From Solirubrobacterales bacterium (lineage in GTDB: Bacteria; Actinomycetota; Thermoleophilia; Solirubrobacterales; 70-9), in NCBI GenBank assembly GCA_030835185.1, contig JAUQWL010000006.1:1-34375 (forward strand): a DNA stretch of 34,375 nucleotides, in the 5' to 3' direction. A program made the translations under genes and the position numbers. The notes below the pieces were generated by a model, which saw nothing but the letters and a program-made list of their open reading frames with translations, made no database searches and had not been told where the DNA came from. Below, one piece after another: positions 14,681 through 22,934 of this stretch; within the stretch, counting starts at the first letter, position 1; each line of letters begins with the position of its first letter.

Positions 14681-16129
14681 TCAGAGTCCGAGCGACTGCC
14701 GCAGCAGCCTCGTCACCTCACCGCCGTCAGCCCGGCCGCGGGTCTCTTTCATCACCGCGCCGACCAGGGCTCCGATCGCTTTCTCGTTGCCACCCCTGAC
14801 CTGCTCGGCTACCTTCGCGTTTCCCTCGATCGCCGCATCGACGATCCGCTGCAGCTCGCCGGTATCCGAGATCTGCTCGAGGCCCTGCTCACGGACGATC
14901 GCTTCGGGGTCGCTCCCGTCGGCGACCATCCTCTCGAGGACCGACTTGGCCGATCCATGCGAAACCCGGTTGGCCGAGACCATCGAGACCAGGTTGCCGA
15001 GACTCTTCGGGCTCACCCGGCTGTCGGCGGGATCCTGCTCACCCTGGCGTCGGAGCTCCCCCGCGAACTCTCCCGTGACCCAGTTGGCAGCCACCCGCGG
15101 TTCGATCGATTCGTCGGAGCCCAGCACATCTTCGAAGAAGGCAGCCCATTCGGTTTCGACCGAGAGCAGCCGCGCAGCCCCTTCCTGAATGCCGAGCTCG
15201 CTGTGGTAGCGCTCTGCCCGCGCGGCCGGTAACTCCGGCAGCGAGGCGGCAGCCGCGTCGAGCATGGCGGTGTCGGGGGCCAGCGGCACCAGATCCGGTT
15301 CGGGCATGTAGCGATAATCGTGCGACTCTTCCTTGGAGCGGAGTGAGTGGAGCTCTCCACTCGACGGATCAAAGTGGAGGGTCTCCTGAACCACCCTTTC
15401 GCCGGACGCGACCAGTTGCTTCTGGCGCTCGATCTCCGCCTCGACTCCACGCTCCAGGTAGCGGAACGAGTTCATGTTCTTCATCTCGGTCTTGGTACCG
15501 AGCCCGGATGAGCCGACCGGGCGGATCGAAACGTTCGCGTCGCAACGCAGGCTGCCCTCCTCCATGTTCACGTTCGATACCCCGAGTTGCTTGACCGTCG
15601 CCCGCAGGAGCTGACCCCACTCACGGACCTGGGCACCACTGGTCAGGTCCGGCTCGGTAACGATTTCGACCAGCGGCGTACCGGCCCGGTTGAAGTCCAC
15701 CAGTGAAGTGTCGGAACCCTGGATCCGCCCACTCGTCCCGACGTGGATCATCTTTGCCGCATCTTCCTCGAGGTGGGCCCTGTGGATCCTGACTTCACCG
15801 AGGTGACCGTTCGACGCGAGCGGAATGTCGAACTGGCTGATCTGATAGGCCTTCGGATTGTCCGGATAGAAGTAGTTCTTCCGGTGGAAGATCGAGCGCG
15901 GCGCGACGTCGCATTCGAGTGCGGCGGCGATCTGGAGGCCGTACTCGATCGCCCGGCGGTTCGGCACCGGCAGGACGCCCGGGTGTCCGAGGCAGATCGG
16001 ACAGGTGTGGACATTCGGCTCGTCGCCGAAGGAGAGCCGGCAGCCACAGAACATCTTGGTCTCGGTCGAGAGCTGAACGTGAATCTCAAGCCCGATGACC
16101 GCTTCAAATTCATCGGTAGCGCCGCTCAA
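14681..16129 (-). CDS. gatB: Asp/Glu-tRNA amidotransferase subunit B
   Basis: Kinase/tRNA-binding subunit of GatCAB, which phosphorylates and, with ammonia from GatA, amidates Glu-tRNA(Gln) and/or Asp-tRNA(Asn). 482 residues. N-terminal catalytic cradle: 'VIGLEIHVQLST', zinc cysteines C28/C30/C43/C46 ('MFCGCRLSF', 'CPICLGHPG'), 'RKNYFYPDNPKAYQISQ', 'HLEEDAAK' and 'DFNRAGTPLVEIVTEPD'. The helical and YqeY-like tail (about 330-482) ends with 'GALVGAVMKETRGRADG', the tRNA-contacting tail motif. TTG start overlaps the gatA stop as TTGA. Last gene of the pcrA-folD-gatCAB run and convergent with the protease gene. Confidence 0.97.
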   Translation of the reverse strand: MSGATDEFEAVIGLEIHVQLSTETKMFCGCRLSFGDEPNVHTCPICLGHPGVLPVPNRRAIEYGLQIAAALECDVAPRSIFHRKNYFYPDNPKAYQISQFDIPLASNGHLGEVRIHRAHLEEDAAKMIHVGTSGRIQGSDTSLVDFNRAGTPLVEIVTEPDLTSGAQVREWGQLLRATVKQLGVSNVNMEEGSLRCDANVSIRPVGSSGLGTKTEMKNMNSFRYLERGVEAEIERQKQLVASGERVVQETLHFDPSSGELHSLRSKEESHDYRYMPEPDLVPLAPDTAMLDAAAASLPELPAARAERYHSELGIQEGAARLLSVETEWAAFFEDVLGSDESIEPRVAANWVTGEFAGELRRQGEQDPADSRVSPKSLGNLVSMVSANRVSHGSAKSVLERMVADGSDPEAIVREQGLEQISDTGELQRIVDAAIEGNAKVAEQVRGGNEKAIGALVGAVMKETRGRADGGEVTRLLRQSLGL

Positions 16130-17580
16130 ATCCCGGACCTCACCTTCGAGCCGTCAAAGCCGATCGCGCCTTCGAGCGCAAAGGAGGCCTCGAGGAGCTT
16201 CTGCTCGTGGAACGCAGGGGCGGCGATCTGGAAGCCGACCGGGAGCCCGGGGCCGCCGCCTTCGGGCTCGGCGAGACCGGCGGGGATGGAGATCGCGGGG
16301 ACGCCGGCGAGAGACATCGGCACCGTGAACAGGTCGTTGAGGTACATCGCCCACGGATCCCCGGTCTTCTCCCCCAGTTCGAAGGCGACGGACGGTGAGG
16401 TCGGTGTGACCACAAAATCGACGGCTTCGAACGCAGCGTCGAAATCGCGCACGATCATCGTCCGGACCCGCTGGGCGCGTCCGTAGTAGGCCTCGTAGTA
16501 ACCCGACGAAAGGGCGTAGGTGCCGAGCATGATCCGGCGCTTGACTTCGGGCCCGAAACCCTGCTCACGGGTCTCTTCGTACATGTCGACCAGATTGGAC
16601 CCCGGACTGCGGTTGCCGTACCTGACGCCGTCGTAGCGCGACAGGTTGGTCGATGCTTCGGCCGGAGCCAGCACGTAATAGGCGGAGATCCCGTGGCGGG
16701 CGTGTGGAAGCCGGACATCCTCGATCCGACCGCCGAGGTCACGGATCTTGCCGAGCGTCGCTTCGAATGCCGCCTTGACACCCGGGTCGACGCCTTCGGC
16801 GATCAGGTCGCCGGGAACTCCGAAGACGAGTCCGGAGAGGTCCTCGGACTGTGGTCGGGTGACGCCGCCTTCGATGCCGACCGAAGTCGAGTCCATTTCA
16901 TCCCGTCCTTCGAGCAGACCGAGCATCAGGGCGGCGTCGGTCACGTCGACCGTCAGCGGACCGCACTGGTCGAGCGAAGAAGCGAAGGCGATCATGCCGT
17001 ACCTGGAGATCGAACCGTAGGTCGGCTTCAGACCGACGATCCCGCAAAGCGCTGCCGGCTGGCGGATTGAACCGCCGGTATCGGTTCCCAGAGCCCAGGG
17101 AGCAAGGCCTCCGGCGACGGCGGCCGCCGAACCTCCCGATGACCCTCCCGGCACCCGGCCGGTGTCCCAGGGGTTGAGTGCGGGCCTGAAGGCGGAGTTC
17201 TCGTTCGAAGAACCCATGGCGAACTCGTCCATGTTCGTCTTGCCAAGCATCGGCAGACCCGCAGACCGGACCCGGGTGACCGCGGTCGCATCGTATGGCG
17301 GCCGGTAGCCCTCGAGCAGCTTCGAGGCGGCGGTCGTCGGCACGCCGGCGGTGCAGAAGATGTCTTTGATCGCGATCGGCACGCCGCTCGGCGGTCCACC
17401 CACCTTGGCGGTGCCGGCATCGGCCTGGTCGCGAGATGCCCGCCAGAGGTAGGCGCCCAGTTCGTCGCCGGCAGCCCGGTCAATCCAGGTGCCAAGACAT
17501 TCGTCGGCCGAAAGCTCGCCGGAGGCGATCAGGTCGGCGGTCTCAGCCGCGGTCGCGGCCGTCAGGTCCCCGGAGTACAA
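16126..17580 (-). CDS. gatA: Asp/Glu-tRNA amidotransferase subunit A
   Basis: Glutaminase subunit of GatCAB (amidase-signature family). 484 residues from the TTG at 17580, 1 bp beyond the gatC stop. This start gives the usual 'LYSGDLTAATAAE' beginning and normal length; the open frame extends 39 codons upstream but only over gatC. The Ser-cisSer-Lys triad is complete: K72 (AIKDIF), S147 (GGSSGGSA) and S171 (TDTGGSIRQPA), each offset by 7 from S. aureus GatA numbering. 'GRVPGGSSGG' and 'LPVGFQI' near the end are typical. The ammonia released is channelled to GatB. Confidence 0.97.
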   Translation of the reverse strand: MYSGDLTAATAAETADLIASGELSADECLGTWIDRAAGDELGAYLWRASRDQADAGTAKVGGPPSGVPIAIKDIFCTAGVPTTAASKLLEGYRPPYDATAVTRVRSAGLPMLGKTNMDEFAMGSSNENSAFRPALNPWDTGRVPGGSSGGSAAAVAGGLAPWALGTDTGGSIRQPAALCGIVGLKPTYGSISRYGMIAFASSLDQCGPLTVDVTDAALMLGLLEGRDEMDSTSVGIEGGVTRPQSEDLSGLVFGVPGDLIAEGVDPGVKAAFEATLGKIRDLGGRIEDVRLPHARHGISAYYVLAPAEASTNLSRYDGVRYGNRSPGSNLVDMYEETREQGFGPEVKRRIMLGTYALSSGYYEAYYGRAQRVRTMIVRDFDAAFEAVDFVVTPTSPSVAFELGEKTGDPWAMYLNDLFTVPMSLAGVPAISIPAGLAEPEGGGPGLPVGFQIAAPAFHEQKLLEASFALEGAIGFDGSKVRSGI

Positions 17581-17581
17581 A

Positions 17582-17872
17582 TCAGATCTCGGCCTGCGGG
17601 GAAGGCACACGGAAAGCCCCGTCGGCGGCGTCGGGAGCCTGTGCCAGGCTGACTTCGCGGTCGAGACTCGGTCGCGGCACGTCGTCGCGAAGAACATTTT
17701 CCAGCGGCACGACGTGCGACGTCGGTTCGATCCCTTCGATATCTATCTCGGCGAGGCGATCGACGTGATCGAGGATCGAGGACATGTCCTTCTGCATCGA
17801 CGCCAGCTCTTCTTCGCTGAGTTTCAGCCTCGAAAGGCGGGCGACGTGGAGTACCTGGTCTCTCTCGATCAC
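17582..17872 (-). CDS. gatC: Asp/Glu-tRNA amidotransferase subunit C
   Basis: Small subunit that belts GatA and GatB together. 96 residues, normal length, with 'VLHVARLSRLKLSEEEL' and 'ILDHVDRLAEIDIEGIEPTSHV' followed by 'LRDDVPRPSL', all family hallmarks. Start is GTG (17872). It leads gatC-gatA-gatB and lies 30 bp after the stop of a small membrane-protein gene on the same strand. Confidence 0.95.
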   Translation of the reverse strand: MIERDQVLHVARLSRLKLSEEELASMQKDMSSILDHVDRLAEIDIEGIEPTSHVVPLENVLRDDVPRPSLDREVSLAQAPDAADGAFRVPSPQAEI

Positions 17873-17902
17873 GGCCAGCAGTCTAGTTGAGACAGCCGGG
17901 AA

Positions 17903-18346
17903 TCAGCATTCGCGGGCCACGCTTCGCCAACCGAAGAAGGTGACGAGCAGGGAGCCGGCCGCGACTACGAAAAAACCGGTGCCGAGCCCGCCGGACGGAG
18001 TCCAGATCAGCCTCAGTATCAGCAGCAGCGTGCCCAGCAGAGCCAAAGTTGAAAGGAACGTCTCCCAGACGATCGGCAGGTCCGGCTTCGCGCCGGTCCC
18101 GACCACGACCGGAAGAGCAACTGCGCCGGCGGCGATTGCCAGAAGGATCAGCTTCAGTACCGAGAGTGACCCGAAACCGCTGACGCCGTTCGACCAGTCC
18201 ATGAAGAGACCGGAGAAAACGGTCAGGCCGCCGACGGCCACGACCCATTCGGCCGCCTTGACTCTCGGCCGCGGAATGGGCCCGGTGAGAGCGGAAATCT
18301 CCGGATCAACCGACGCGACTGCCCTGCCTTTCCTGCCCGTTTCCAT
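17903..18346 (-). CDS. four-helix membrane protein of unknown function
   Basis: 147 residues from ATG 18346; an upstream extension of 19 codons would overlap the previous gene. A basic N-terminal segment (METGRKGR...) is followed by four hydrophobic helices (about 31-48, 59-80, 94-111 and 118-136) with motifs 'GLFMDWSNG', 'LRLIWTP' and 'FFGWRS'. The helix layout and the 'xRLIxxP' motif recall the neighbouring 233-residue protein ('YRLILPP'), so the two may be distant tandem paralogues. No enzymatic motif is seen. It lies between folD and gatC in a tight operon but has no obvious link to either. Confidence 0.75.
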   Translation of the reverse strand: METGRKGRAVASVDPEISALTGPIPRPRVKAAEWVVAVGGLTVFSGLFMDWSNGVSGFGSLSVLKLILLAIAAGAVALPVVVGTGAKPDLPIVWETFLSTLALLGTLLLILRLIWTPSGGLGTGFFVVAAGSLLVTFFGWRSVAREC

Positions 18347-18356
18347 CGGAGGAAGG

Positions 18357-19058
18357 TTATCCGGCCTTCGAACGAAGGCCGATCCTGCCGGTGGCGATCG
18401 CAAACGACAGGAATCCGCCGCCGCTGATACCCAGGCAACAGAGCAGGGCGAGAAACGGGGCCGCCTCCCGCTCCGCCCCGTCCCAGGGCGGCAGGATCAG
18501 CCGGTAGGCGACCAGCACGAAGGCGCCGGCACCAATTGCAACCAGGACCAGGCCGGGTCGGATTCTGAGGCGCAGGCCGGCGAATCCGGCGACGGCAGAG
18601 CCGACCGCGACCACACTGACGGCCAGCAGAAAGAGGTCTATCCAGGCGAACGAGACCCAGGCGTCGAAACTGCGGCCGAGACCGACGCCGACCGCGCCCT
18701 CGGTGACCGGCGCCGCCGTTTCCAGACCGAACCAGCCCCTGAACAGGAGCAGGAAGAGCAGGAAGCCGGCCAGGGCCGCGAGCAGCAGGCCCGGATCGGG
18801 CCGGAGTCGATCGGGTCGCGCTCTTTCCGAATCGGGCTTTCCTGAACGGCGGTCACCGGCGCCCGGTCCGATCCGCCCTTTCCGGTCGACTCCCTTCCCG
18901 CTCACCGCCGGCGGGCCCGGGCTGGACTTTCGTGGGCGCGGCCGGCCCGGTCGCGATCCGACGGGCCGCGATCCGACGGGTCGCGATCCGACGGGTCGCG
19001 ATCCGACGGGCCGCGATCCACCAAGTCGGGAGCCGCTGGGGCGCCCCCCGTCAGGCAC
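18357..19058 (-). CDS. membrane protein with N-terminal GSRPV pentapeptide repeats
   Basis: 233 residues from a GTG that overlaps the folD stop by 8 bp. Residues about 8-100 are hydrophilic, rich in Gly/Ser/Arg/Pro, with about four perfect GSRPV repeats (about 14-36) encoded by a 15-bp DNA tandem repeat. Four hydrophobic segments follow (about 91-108, 139-160, 168-185 and 199-220), with 'FRGWFGLE', 'YRLILPPWDG' and 'GISGGGFLSF'. The basic, disordered N terminus is probably cytoplasmic. Function unknown; perhaps a paralogue of the next gene. An alternative start past the repeats is conceivable, since they may be poorly conserved. Confidence 0.7.
   Translation of the reverse strand: MPDGGRPSGSRLGGSRPVGSRPVGSRPVGSRPVGSRPGRPRPRKSSPGPPAVSGKGVDRKGRIGPGAGDRRSGKPDSERARPDRLRPDPGLLLAALAGFLLFLLLFRGWFGLETAAPVTEGAVGVGLGRSFDAWVSFAWIDLFLLAVSVVAVGSAVAGFAGLRLRIRPGLVLVAIGAGAFVLVAYRLILPPWDGAEREAAPFLALLCCLGISGGGFLSFAIATGRIGLRSKAG
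18951..19040. repeat. 15-bp coding minisatellite
   Basis: Six consecutive 15-bp units on the plus strand: 18951, 18966, 18981 and 18996 are tcgcgatccgacggg or the same with an initial c; 19011 and 19026 are degenerate copies. The period is a multiple of three, so copy-number change would keep the reading frame and only alter the number of GSRPV peptides in the membrane protein. Confidence 0.92.
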
Positions 19059-19908
19059 GGTTCCGGGCGGCCTGGAGCGTGTTCGAGATCAACATCGCGA
19101 TCGTCATCGGACCGACCCCTCCCGGGACGGGGGTGATCGCCCCGGCCACCCGGCTCACGGCATCGAAGTCGACATCTCCGACCAGACCGTCGTCGGTCCG
19201 GTTGATACCGACGTCGATCACGACGGCACCCGGCTTTATGTGGGCTGCACCGATCAGCCGCGGCACGCCGACGGCCGCAATCAGCACGTCCGCGCGACGA
19301 CAGACGGCCTTGAGGTCGCGTGTCCTCGAATGACAGACGGTCACGGTCGCGTTGCGGTCGAGCAGCAGGCTGACGAGGGGACGACCGACAAGTTTCGAGC
19401 GGCCGACGATGACCGCCTCCGCCCCTTCGAGTTCCGTTCCCTGGTGGTCGAGAAGCTCGATCACTCCCGCCGGCGTACAGGGGACCATGCCGGGGCTGCC
19501 CCCGGCGAGCAGGCCGGCGCTGACCGGGCTCAGGCCGTCGACATCCTTGGCCGGGTCGATCGCGGCGACGACCGCGTCCGCGTCGATGTGGTCGGGTACG
19601 GGAAGCTGGACGAGGATGCCGTCGACCCCGTCGTCGGCGCCGAGCCGCGCGACCAGCTCGAGCAGATCCGCCTGCGTCGTTTCGTGCGGCAGACCGTGGT
19701 GGACCGACTCCATGCCCGCCTCTTCGCAGGCACGGTGTTTGTTGGCAACGTATACCTCGGAAGCGGGGTCTTCGCCGACGATGACCGTCGCAAGCACCGG
19801 CGGCTTTCCCCCTCCGGCCACGAAGTCGGATACTTCTGCGGCGACCCGGGCCCTCACCCCGGCCGAAACCTTTCTTCCATCGATAACGCCGGCTGACATC
19901 TTCATCAT
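19051..19908 (-). CDS. folD: bifunctional methylenetetrahydrofolate dehydrogenase/cyclohydrolase
   Basis: Interconverts 5,10-methylene-THF, methenyl-THF and 10-formyl-THF using NADP; cytoplasmic one-carbon metabolism. 285 residues from the first ATG. Catalytic Tyr53/Lys57 in 'SEVYVANKHRACEEAG', 'GILVQLPVPDHID', the cofactor motif 'GRSKLVGRPLVSLLL', and C-terminal 'PGGVGPMTIAMLISNT' are all present. Three in-frame ATG codons occur in MMKM (19908, 19905, 19899); homologues usually begin like the third, MSAGVIDGRK, 11 nt from the GGAGG. Start and stop overlap both neighbours, so it is tightly coupled between pcrA and the repeat-bearing membrane protein. Confidence 0.96.
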   Translation of the reverse strand: MMKMSAGVIDGRKVSAGVRARVAAEVSDFVAGGGKPPVLATVIVGEDPASEVYVANKHRACEEAGMESVHHGLPHETTQADLLELVARLGADDGVDGILVQLPVPDHIDADAVVAAIDPAKDVDGLSPVSAGLLAGGSPGMVPCTPAGVIELLDHQGTELEGAEAVIVGRSKLVGRPLVSLLLDRNATVTVCHSRTRDLKAVCRRADVLIAAVGVPRLIGAAHIKPGAVVIDVGINRTDDGLVGDVDFDAVSRVAGAITPVPGGVGPMTIAMLISNTLQAARNRA

Positions 19909-22139
19909 TTCCTCCGGATAGGGGCGTATTCAGCCATCAGTTTTCTTTCGGTGCCGTCGGCCGAGAAGCGCACCACGATAAGGCCGCGCGGCTCGGATCC
20001 GATCACGACCCCCTCGCCGAAGCTCGCGTGGACCACATCGTCTCCGACGGCGACCGACACCGGCGTCGATGGCTCGATCGGGTCGCTGCGAAAGGCCTTG
20101 CCACCCGAAGACGGACCGGCGCCCGGAGCACGGTAACTGCGAATCGGACCGGCGGGCCCCGTCCCGGCGCCCGGTCCGGGTGCCGAGCCCTGGTGGTGAA
20201 CCAGATGGGCCGGGATCTCATCAAGGAAGCGCGACGGCACGGTCGCCTCGGCCTGACCGCCGAAGATCCGCCTGGTGCGGGCGCTCGTCATGTACAGCCG
20301 CTCGCAGGCTCTGGTTATGCCGACGTAACAGAGCCTTCGTTCCTCTTCTTCCTGCCCTTCGTCCAGTGCCCTGGCGTGAGGAAAGACCCCTTCCTCGCAG
20401 CCGACGATGAAGACCACCCGGAACTCGAGCCCTTTTGCGTTGTGAAGGGTCATCAGGGTAAGCAGGGTCTGCTCGCCGACGAGCTTGTCCTGCTCGCTGT
20501 AGAGCGAGATCTGCTGAAGGAACTCCTCGAGTGCCGGGGTGTCCGTCTCGCCTTCGATCAGCCGGTTGGCGTCGAACTCTGCGGCGACCGAGATCAGCTC
20601 CTGAAGGTTCTCGATCCGGCCTTCGGCTTCGATGGTCCGTTCCGCTTCCAGCGCCTCGAGGTAACCTGAATCCCGAAGCACGGCCTCGAGGATCGTGGCC
20701 ACCGGTTCGTTCTCGGCCTTGAACTGGAGGTCGCTCATCGTCGCCTGGAACGACGTCACCGCCCGGATCGCGGCCGCGCCGAGCCCGGGTACGGTTTCGA
20801 CCGACTGGGCGACATCCCAGATCGTCTCACCCGTCGTATTGACGTGATTCAGCAGCCGCCCCTGGCTGGTGTTCCCGATGCCCCTTCTCGGGGTATTGAC
20901 GATTCTCGAAAAGGCGACCGTGTCGGCCGGGTTGTTCAGGTACTGGAGGTAGGCGACCGCGTCCTTGATCTCGGCCCGGTCATAGAACCGGGTTCCGCCG
21001 ACCACCTGATAGGGCCGGTCGAAGCGGACCAGGGTGTCCTCGAGGACGCGGCTCATCGAGTTGGTCCGATAGAAGACCGCGATCTGGTCGGCGGGGATGC
21101 CTTCCTCATCGCAGAGCCGCTCGACTTCACCGGCCACCCAACGGGCTTCTTCGTGCTCATCACCGAGGCGTACGACCTCGACTTCGTCACCCTGGCCGGA
21201 TTCCGTCCACAACTCCTTCGGGCGGCGGTCCCGGTTGTTCGCGACCACTGCGTTTGCGGCCGAGAGGATGGTCTGGGTCGAGCGGTAGTTCTGCTCGAGT
21301 TTGATCACCTTCGCGTCGGCGAAGTCCTTTTCGAAGTCGAGGATGTTGCGGATGTCGGCATGGCGGAATCCGTAGATCGACTGGTCTTCGTCCCCGACCA
21401 CGGTCAGGTTGCGGTGCTCCGCACAGATCAGCTGGAGCAGGCGGTACTGGGCGTGGTTCGTATCCTGGTACTCGTCGACCAGAACCTGGCTGAAGGTCCG
21501 GCGCCAGCGTTCCCTCGCCTCCTCGAAGAGCTCCATCACGTTGACCATCCGCACCAGAAGGTCGTCGAAGTCCATCGCGTTGTTCTCGAGCATGCGCTTC
21601 TCGTAGAGCTCGTAGACCGCACCCACCTGTTCCTCGAACCAGGATCCCTGTCTTTCGCGGTACGCGATCGAGTCGAGCAGTACGTTCTTGGCCCCTGAAA
21701 CTGCCGAGCGCACGGCTCGAGCCGGAAAGCGCTTGGTGTCGATCTCGAGCTCCTCCATGACCCGTTTGATCATCCGCAGCGAATCGGACTCGTCGTAGAT
21801 GGTGAACGACTTCGAGTAGCCGAGCTTCTCCGCGTCCACTCTCAGCATGCGCGCGCAGGAGGAGTGGAAGGTGGTCACCCACATCGCCCGGGACCGCCGG
21901 CCGACCAGCCGCTCGACCCGCTCGAGCATCTCTTTCGCCGCCCGGTTCGTGAATGTGAGCGCGAGGATCTCCCCCGGCCGGGCCCGTCCGGTTGCAAGGA
22001 GATGGGCGATCCGGTGGGTCAGAACCCGCGTCTTGCCCGAACCGGCGCCGGCGATGACCAGCAGGGGGCCGCTGCCGTACTCGACCGCCTCACGCTGCGG
22101 CGGATTGAGTCCTTCGTTGATCTCGGCGAGCGCCTCCAC
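19905..22139 (-). CDS. pcrA: ATP-dependent DNA helicase PcrA/UvrD
   Basis: Superfamily 1A 3'-5' helicase for repair and replication-conflict resolution. 744 residues from GTG 22139, beginning with the Q-motif region 'GLNPPQREAV' (10-19). Walker A 'GAGSGKT' (31-37), 'TFTNRAAKEML' (Ia), Walker B 'VDEYQDTNHAQY' (about 221), 'GDEDQSIYGFRHA' (III), 'LEQNYRST' (IV), 'LMTLHNAKGLEF' (V) and 'RRLCYVGITRA' (VI) are all present. The C terminus (about 690-744) has the Tudor-like 'GDDVVHASFGEGVVI' that binds RNA polymerase in PcrA. TATCCT lies 6 nt before the GTG, with no Shine-Dalgarno, suggesting a leaderless transcript that also serves folD and downstream genes. Confidence 0.97.
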   Translation of the reverse strand: MEALAEINEGLNPPQREAVEYGSGPLLVIAGAGSGKTRVLTHRIAHLLATGRARPGEILALTFTNRAAKEMLERVERLVGRRSRAMWVTTFHSSCARMLRVDAEKLGYSKSFTIYDESDSLRMIKRVMEELEIDTKRFPARAVRSAVSGAKNVLLDSIAYRERQGSWFEEQVGAVYELYEKRMLENNAMDFDDLLVRMVNVMELFEEARERWRRTFSQVLVDEYQDTNHAQYRLLQLICAEHRNLTVVGDEDQSIYGFRHADIRNILDFEKDFADAKVIKLEQNYRSTQTILSAANAVVANNRDRRPKELWTESGQGDEVEVVRLGDEHEEARWVAGEVERLCDEEGIPADQIAVFYRTNSMSRVLEDTLVRFDRPYQVVGGTRFYDRAEIKDAVAYLQYLNNPADTVAFSRIVNTPRRGIGNTSQGRLLNHVNTTGETIWDVAQSVETVPGLGAAAIRAVTSFQATMSDLQFKAENEPVATILEAVLRDSGYLEALEAERTIEAEGRIENLQELISVAAEFDANRLIEGETDTPALEEFLQQISLYSEQDKLVGEQTLLTLMTLHNAKGLEFRVVFIVGCEEGVFPHARALDEGQEEEERRLCYVGITRACERLYMTSARTRRIFGGQAEATVPSRFLDEIPAHLVHHQGSAPGPGAGTGPAGPIRSYRAPGAGPSSGGKAFRSDPIEPSTPVSVAVGDDVVHASFGEGVVIGSEPRGLIVVRFSADGTERKLMAEYAPIRRK
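19911..19915 (-). promoter_or_regulatory. Shine-Dalgarno of folD inside the end of pcrA
   Basis: Minus strand GGAGG within the last codons of pcrA, 2 nt before the first, 5 nt before the second and 11 nt before the third ATG of folD. Spacing favours the second or third ATG over the first. Confidence 0.6.
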
Positions 22140-22145
22140 CCGTCG

Positions 22146-22151
22146 AGGATA
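22146..22151 (-). promoter_or_regulatory. -10 element, probable leaderless start of pcrA
   Basis: Minus strand TATCCT, preceded by TATA, ends 6 nt before GTG 22139, within the 60-bp gap after cysE. Initiation at the GTG is expected. No clear -35. Confidence 0.5.
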
Positions 22152-22199
22152 TATAGCCGGGCGGCGGGCTCGAGATGCCCTGGCCGGACGGCCGCAGGG

Positions 22200-22934
22200 T
22201 CAGCCCCCTGCCGAGGAGCGGCCCTTTCTGGGCGTCGTGTCCGGATCCCCGTTTTCGGGATCTTCGCGGCCGGAAAGCTCGGCCACCTGCTTCTCCAGTT
22301 CCTTGATTCGCGCGGAGAGGATCTTTACGGCATCCTGGAGCGGGTCGGGGAGGTGGATCCAGTCGGCGTCGGGGCCTTCCACCTTGCGACCTTCCACCTT
22401 GACCGGGTGGCCCGGGTTCCCGACCACAGTCGAGCAGGGAGGAACGTCCTCGACCACGACCGTGTTCGCCCCGACCTTGGCGCCGTGCCCCACCGTGACC
22501 GGGCCGAGGAGCTTGGCCCCGGAACCGATCGTGACGTTGTCCTCGACGGTCGGATGCCGTTTGCCCGCCTGAAAGCCGGTGCCTCCGAGGGTCACCCCCT
22601 GGTAGAGCGTCACGTTCTCGCCGATCTCGGCGGTCTCGCCGATGACCACGCCGGATCCGTGGTCTATGAAGAAACCGGACCCGATCCGTGCCCCGGGGTG
22701 GATCTCGATGCCGGTGATCGAGCGGCTCGCCCAGGAAATCCCCAGAGGCAGGAGCGGCACCTCACGGGCTTTCAGACGGTGGGCGAGCCTGTAGGCAAGA
22801 ACGGCTTGGACTCCGGGCCAGGTTGCAAGGATCTCGACCGTCGAGGCACCGGCGGTTGCCGGGTCTCGTCCGCGGGCTGCGTCGACGTGGTCCATCACCG
22901 CAGCGACTACCCGGCTGATCGAGGAGCCGGCCAT
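22200..22934 (-). CDS. cysE: serine O-acetyltransferase
   Basis: Makes O-acetylserine from serine and acetyl-CoA, the substrate for CysK. 244 residues: short N-terminal helical part, then a left-handed beta-helix with hexapeptide repeats from '[25 protein letters not shown]' split over residues 75-99, with catalytic Asp91/His92, and '[14 protein letters not shown]' and '[17 protein letters not shown]'. After the family's '[10 protein letters not shown]', a long hydrophilic tail (about 190-244) contains a short predicted coiled coil ([16 protein letters not shown]) not found in E. coli CysE. The ATG overlaps the cysK stop (ATGA). Third gene of rrf2-cysK-cysE. Confidence 0.95.
   Translation of the reverse strand: MAGSSISRVVAAVMDHVDAARGRDPATAGASTVEILATWPGVQAVLAYRLAHRLKAREVPLLPLGISWASRSITGIEIHPGARIGSGFFIDHGSGVVIGETAEIGENVTLYQGVTLGGTGFQAGKRHPTVEDNVTIGSGAKLLGPVTVGHGAKVGANTVVVEDVPPCSTVVGNPGHPVKVEGRKVEGPDADWIHLPDPLQDAVKILSARIKELEKQVAELSGREDPENGDPDTTPRKGRSSAGG

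Noticed and set aside
17581..17697. 39-codon N-terminal extension of gatA
   Set aside because: Overlaps gatC completely; TTG 17580 gives the normal GatA N terminus and length.
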